This document shows, piece by piece, positions 62,085-64,000 of a stretch of 64,000 bases of DNA (position 1 is its first letter; each line of letters opens with the position of its first letter). Position numbers and translations under genes: made by a program. The stretch is from Slackia exigua ATCC 700122. GTDB taxonomy: Bacteria; Actinomycetota; Coriobacteriia; Coriobacteriales; Eggerthellaceae. Location: the NCBI RefSeq assembly GCF_000162875.1, contig NZ_GG700631.1:591277-655276 (forward strand), given 5' to 3'. The notes under the pieces were generated by a model. The model worked only from the letters and a program-made list of their open reading frames with translations. It was not told the DNA's origin and searched no databases.

Positions 62085-62308
62085 AGCGTTCCCTTCTGGT
62101 ATGCGCCGTCCCGAGAAGCGTCGAAGACGGTTTCTGATTGCATCCCGATTCTATCAGCATGGAACACACGCGGTCCGCATCACCGCAAAGAGCCCGCATG
62201 CGGGCGTTGGAACCAACGAGACCCTGCCCGACGCCGCACTCGTCGCAAAGGGCCCGCATGCGGGAGGCTGAACCGATCGGCGCATCGGAAAAGCGGTCCG
62301 ACCACACG
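62085..62308. repeat. Intergenic region with a 31-bp direct repeat
   Basis: The 31-bp sequence starting CGCAAAGAGCCCGCATGCGGG at 62184 recurs at 62244 with few changes, a 60-bp period. Each copy contains the palindrome CCCGCATGCGGG. Otherwise no feature seen. Confidence 0.75.
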
Positions 62309-62734
62309 TCATCGGCCGTCTCTGCCGGAATGATTCTTCCGCTCGAAATACTCGATGGTGACGATCTTGGTCTGGAACGTCCCTTCGGAGACGACGTCGC
62401 CCGCATCGTCGCAAGCCGTCACGCGCCAGGTCTGCCTGCGGGCACCCGGGGCATACTCCTCCTCGTCCAGAAATTCGGCAACGCCATGCAGCACGCCGTG
62501 CTTCCCCGGCTTTCGATGCCGGATATCGGCCCTGGTGCCGAAGCTCATTTCGCGGGTGAAATCGGCCCGTTCGTCAGCCCCTATGCTTGCCGCGGTCTCG
62601 AGCAGCGAAAGCGTTGCGCCCCCATGCAGGAATCCGTGCGGCTGAAACAGAGTGGGAACGATATCCATCTCGAGCTCGACCCGGTCTCTCGAGACCGCGA
62701 CTTTACGTATGCCCAAGGCATCTTCGAACAGCAT
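62309..62734 (-). CDS. PaaI-like hotdog-fold thioesterase
   Basis: A 141-residue protein. The ATG before LFEDALGIRK has GGGGGAAG upstream; the longer open frame has no such signal and unlikely composition. The hotdog motif PHGFLHGGATLSLLETAAS contains the HGG turn of PaaI/YdiI thioesterases, and ADIRHRKPGKHGVLHGVAE fits the second strand pair. It would hydrolyse an acyl- or aroyl-CoA, possibly DHNA-CoA in menaquinone synthesis (inference). It starts 18 bp after the SpoU methyltransferase gene on the same strand. Confidence 0.85.
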   Translation of the reverse strand: MLFEDALGIRKVAVSRDRVELEMDIVPTLFQPHGFLHGGATLSLLETAASIGADERADFTREMSFGTRADIRHRKPGKHGVLHGVAEFLDEEEYAPGARRQTWRVTACDDAGDVVSEGTFQTKIVTIEYFERKNHSGRDGR

Positions 62735-62751
62735 GAGGATCTTCCCCCTCT

Positions 62752-63750
62752 CTACCGGCACAGCTCCCAGAACGCGACGGCCGATGCCGCAGCGACGTTC
62801 AGGCTGTCGACGTGATGCGCCATCGGGATCCGCACCGTGTAATCGCACCCCTCGATCGTGCGGGCCGTCAAGCCGTCACCCTCGGTGCCGAACACGAGCG
62901 CGAGCCTTTCGCACGCTGCAAGCCGTGCGTCATCGAGCGGAATGGAATCGTCCGAAAGCGCCATGGCGGCCGTGGCGTATCCCAGGCGATGCAGTTCCTC
63001 GAGCCCGGCGCGCGGCCAATCATGCGCGTCATTGCCGATGCGCGTCCATGGAACCTGGAACACCGTTCCCATGGATACGCGCACCGATCGGCGATACAGA
63101 GGGTCGCAGCACGTCGGAGCGACGAGCACGGCATCCACGCCGAGAGCGGCGGCCGAGCGGAAGATCGCCCCGACGTTCGTGTGGTCGACGATGCCTTCGA
63201 GCATGGCGATCCTGCGCGCGCCGCCGGGATGAACGCCCGCCAACAGCTCTTCGACGCTCGACAGCTTCGGGCGTCGCATGGCGCAGAGGATGCCGCGCGT
63301 GAGCGCGAAGCCGGTCAAGCGCTTCAGCTCCTCGACGGGAGCCACGAACACGGGCGTGCACGCCGAGGACCCTTCCGCGTCATCGCCCCCGCATGAAGCC
63401 GCCCGCGCCGAAACGCCTCCGCCCGAAACGCCGCCACGCAAGGTCGGCGCAGGCTTCGAAGCTTTCTGGATGCGCGCGACGGTCGGAGCCGCCGCATCCA
63501 GCCATTCGGGCGTCATCAGGACCGAAACGGGAACCATGCCCGCATCCAATGCGCGATCGATCACTTTGATGCTCTCGGCGATGAAAACGCCTTTCTCAGG
63601 TTCGAGCTTGTTGCGGAGCTGGACCTCGGTCAGACACGCGAACGCATCGAGGCGCGGATCGTCGAGGGTTTCGACCCATGCATAGGGAGCGCCCAGCGCC
63701 GAAACGCGCGCCCGCGCAGCCGCGTCCTCCTTAAGATCGCGCCCTTCCAT
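62752..63750 (-). CDS. SpoU/TrmH-family RNA 2'-O-ribose methyltransferase
   Basis: A 332-residue protein with an N-terminal substrate-binding part (FACLTEVQLRNKLEPEKGVFIAES, the usual opening of TrmH-like proteins) and the C-terminal SPOUT knot: LEGIVDHTNVGAIFRSAAALG, LALVFGTEGDGL and IPMAHHVDSLNVAAASAVAFWE. A Gly/Ser/Ala-rich stretch of about 35 residues (near residues 100-135, LRGGVSGGGVSARAASCGGD) is an unusual low-complexity linker between the two parts. The target nucleotide cannot be read. Confidence 0.92.
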   Translation of the reverse strand: MEGRDLKEDAAARARVSALGAPYAWVETLDDPRLDAFACLTEVQLRNKLEPEKGVFIAESIKVIDRALDAGMVPVSVLMTPEWLDAAAPTVARIQKASKPAPTLRGGVSGGGVSARAASCGGDDAEGSSACTPVFVAPVEELKRLTGFALTRGILCAMRRPKLSSVEELLAGVHPGGARRIAMLEGIVDHTNVGAIFRSAAALGVDAVLVAPTCCDPLYRRSVRVSMGTVFQVPWTRIGNDAHDWPRAGLEELHRLGYATAAMALSDDSIPLDDARLAACERLALVFGTEGDGLTARTIEGCDYTVRIPMAHHVDSLNVAAASAVAFWELCR

Positions 63751-63764
63751 CGCCCAGACCGTTC

Positions 63765-64000
63765 CTAGTTCTTGAACGAATGCACCGGCGCCGGGATGCG
63801 GCCGCCGCGATTGACGAACGCCTCACAGCTCTTCGTGTTGACGGGGATGATGGGCGCGTACCCCAACAGGCCGCCGAACTCGGCGACGTCGCCGACGCCT
63901 TTTCCGACGACGGGAATGACGCGCACCGCGGTCGTCTTCTGGTTGATCATGCCGATGGCCGCCTCGTCGGCGATGATGCCGGCGATGGTCGCAGGCGTCG
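63765..64000 (-). CDS. PFL family protein (DUF711/UPF0210), C-terminal part
   Basis: The frame is open to the window end and stops at 63765. Visible residues include [36 protein letters not shown] and the terminal [14 protein letters not shown], which is the usual C-terminus of the PFL/UPF0210 (DUF711) family. These proteins have a glycyl-radical-enzyme-like fold and unknown function. About 78 residues are present here. Confidence 0.88.
   Translation of the reverse strand, partial: TPATIAGIIADEAAIGMINQKTTAVRVIPVVGKGVGDVAEFGGLLGYAPIIPVNTKSCEAFVNRGGRIPAPVHSFKN

Overview
The window is high-GC bacterial chromosome. Its gene content points to an anaerobic actinobacterium of the Coriobacteriia, most likely Eggerthellaceae (Slackia, Eggerthella or Gordonibacter relatives). 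The clues are a tungsten-type aldehyde:ferredoxin oxidoreductase, a Tat-exported molybdopterin oxidoreductase operon, an orphan Tat-exported fumarate-reductase-like flavoprotein beside a membrane-bound LuxR regulator, arginine-fermentation genes, and surface proteins with sortase motifs. The assignment is inferred from gene content only. No rRNA, tRNA, CRISPR array or transposase was seen.

Layout. 1-7.3 kb: end of a cysteine desulfurase, then AOR facing a four-gene iron-sulfur/molybdopterin/NrfD respiratory operon. 7.4-12.3 kb: two TetR genes, each behind a long palindrome; the first heads a complete ECF vitamin/metabolite transporter, the second is coupled to an ATC-hydrolase-like gene. 12.4-17.1 kb: a four-gene envelope methionine-sulfoxide repair locus (CcdA-TlpA fusion, MsrA-MsrB lipoprotein, response regulator, histidine kinase). 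17.3-19.6 kb: a methyltransferase and a RelB/YafQ-type toxin-antitoxin pair lying between two identical 162-bp repeats. 19.7-29.3 kb: a TetR-controlled ABC-2 exporter and housekeeping genes (MetE-like, NhaA, metallo-beta-lactamase fold, TcdA, GNAT, TatD). 29.3-31.9 kb: repeat-rich intergenic DNA and a Ser/Asn-rich membrane protein. 31.9-40.3 kb: two heterodimeric ABC exporter pairs around an AraC regulator; the second pair is CydDC-like. 41.3-45.6 kb: a flavoprotein reductase and a divergent LuxR regulator carrying expanded pentapeptide repeats. 45.6-48 kb: repeat-rich, gene-poor DNA and a His-tailed MarR regulator. 48-53.1 kb: YfcC-type antiporter, carbamate kinase and ornithine carbamoyltransferase opposite a membrane LuxR regulator. 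53.4-61.4 kb: a large CshA-repeat surface protein, a luxR/radical-SAM remnant pair joined at one stop codon, and a VWA surface protein. 61.5-64 kb: dCTP deaminase, thioesterase, SpoU methyltransferase and the end of a PFL/DUF711 protein.

Taken together the genes describe an asaccharolytic anaerobe that draws energy from exchangeable respiratory reductases and arginine/citrulline catabolism, repairs oxidised surface proteins and exports small molecules. The intergenic DNA is unusual: at least eight unrelated short tandem repeat families lie within the 64 kb. The most noteworthy items are the TA cassette between 162-bp duplications, the palindrome-controlled TetR/ECF unit, the Msr/two-component locus, the truncated luxR joined to a headless radical-SAM gene, and the repeat-expanded LuxR protein.
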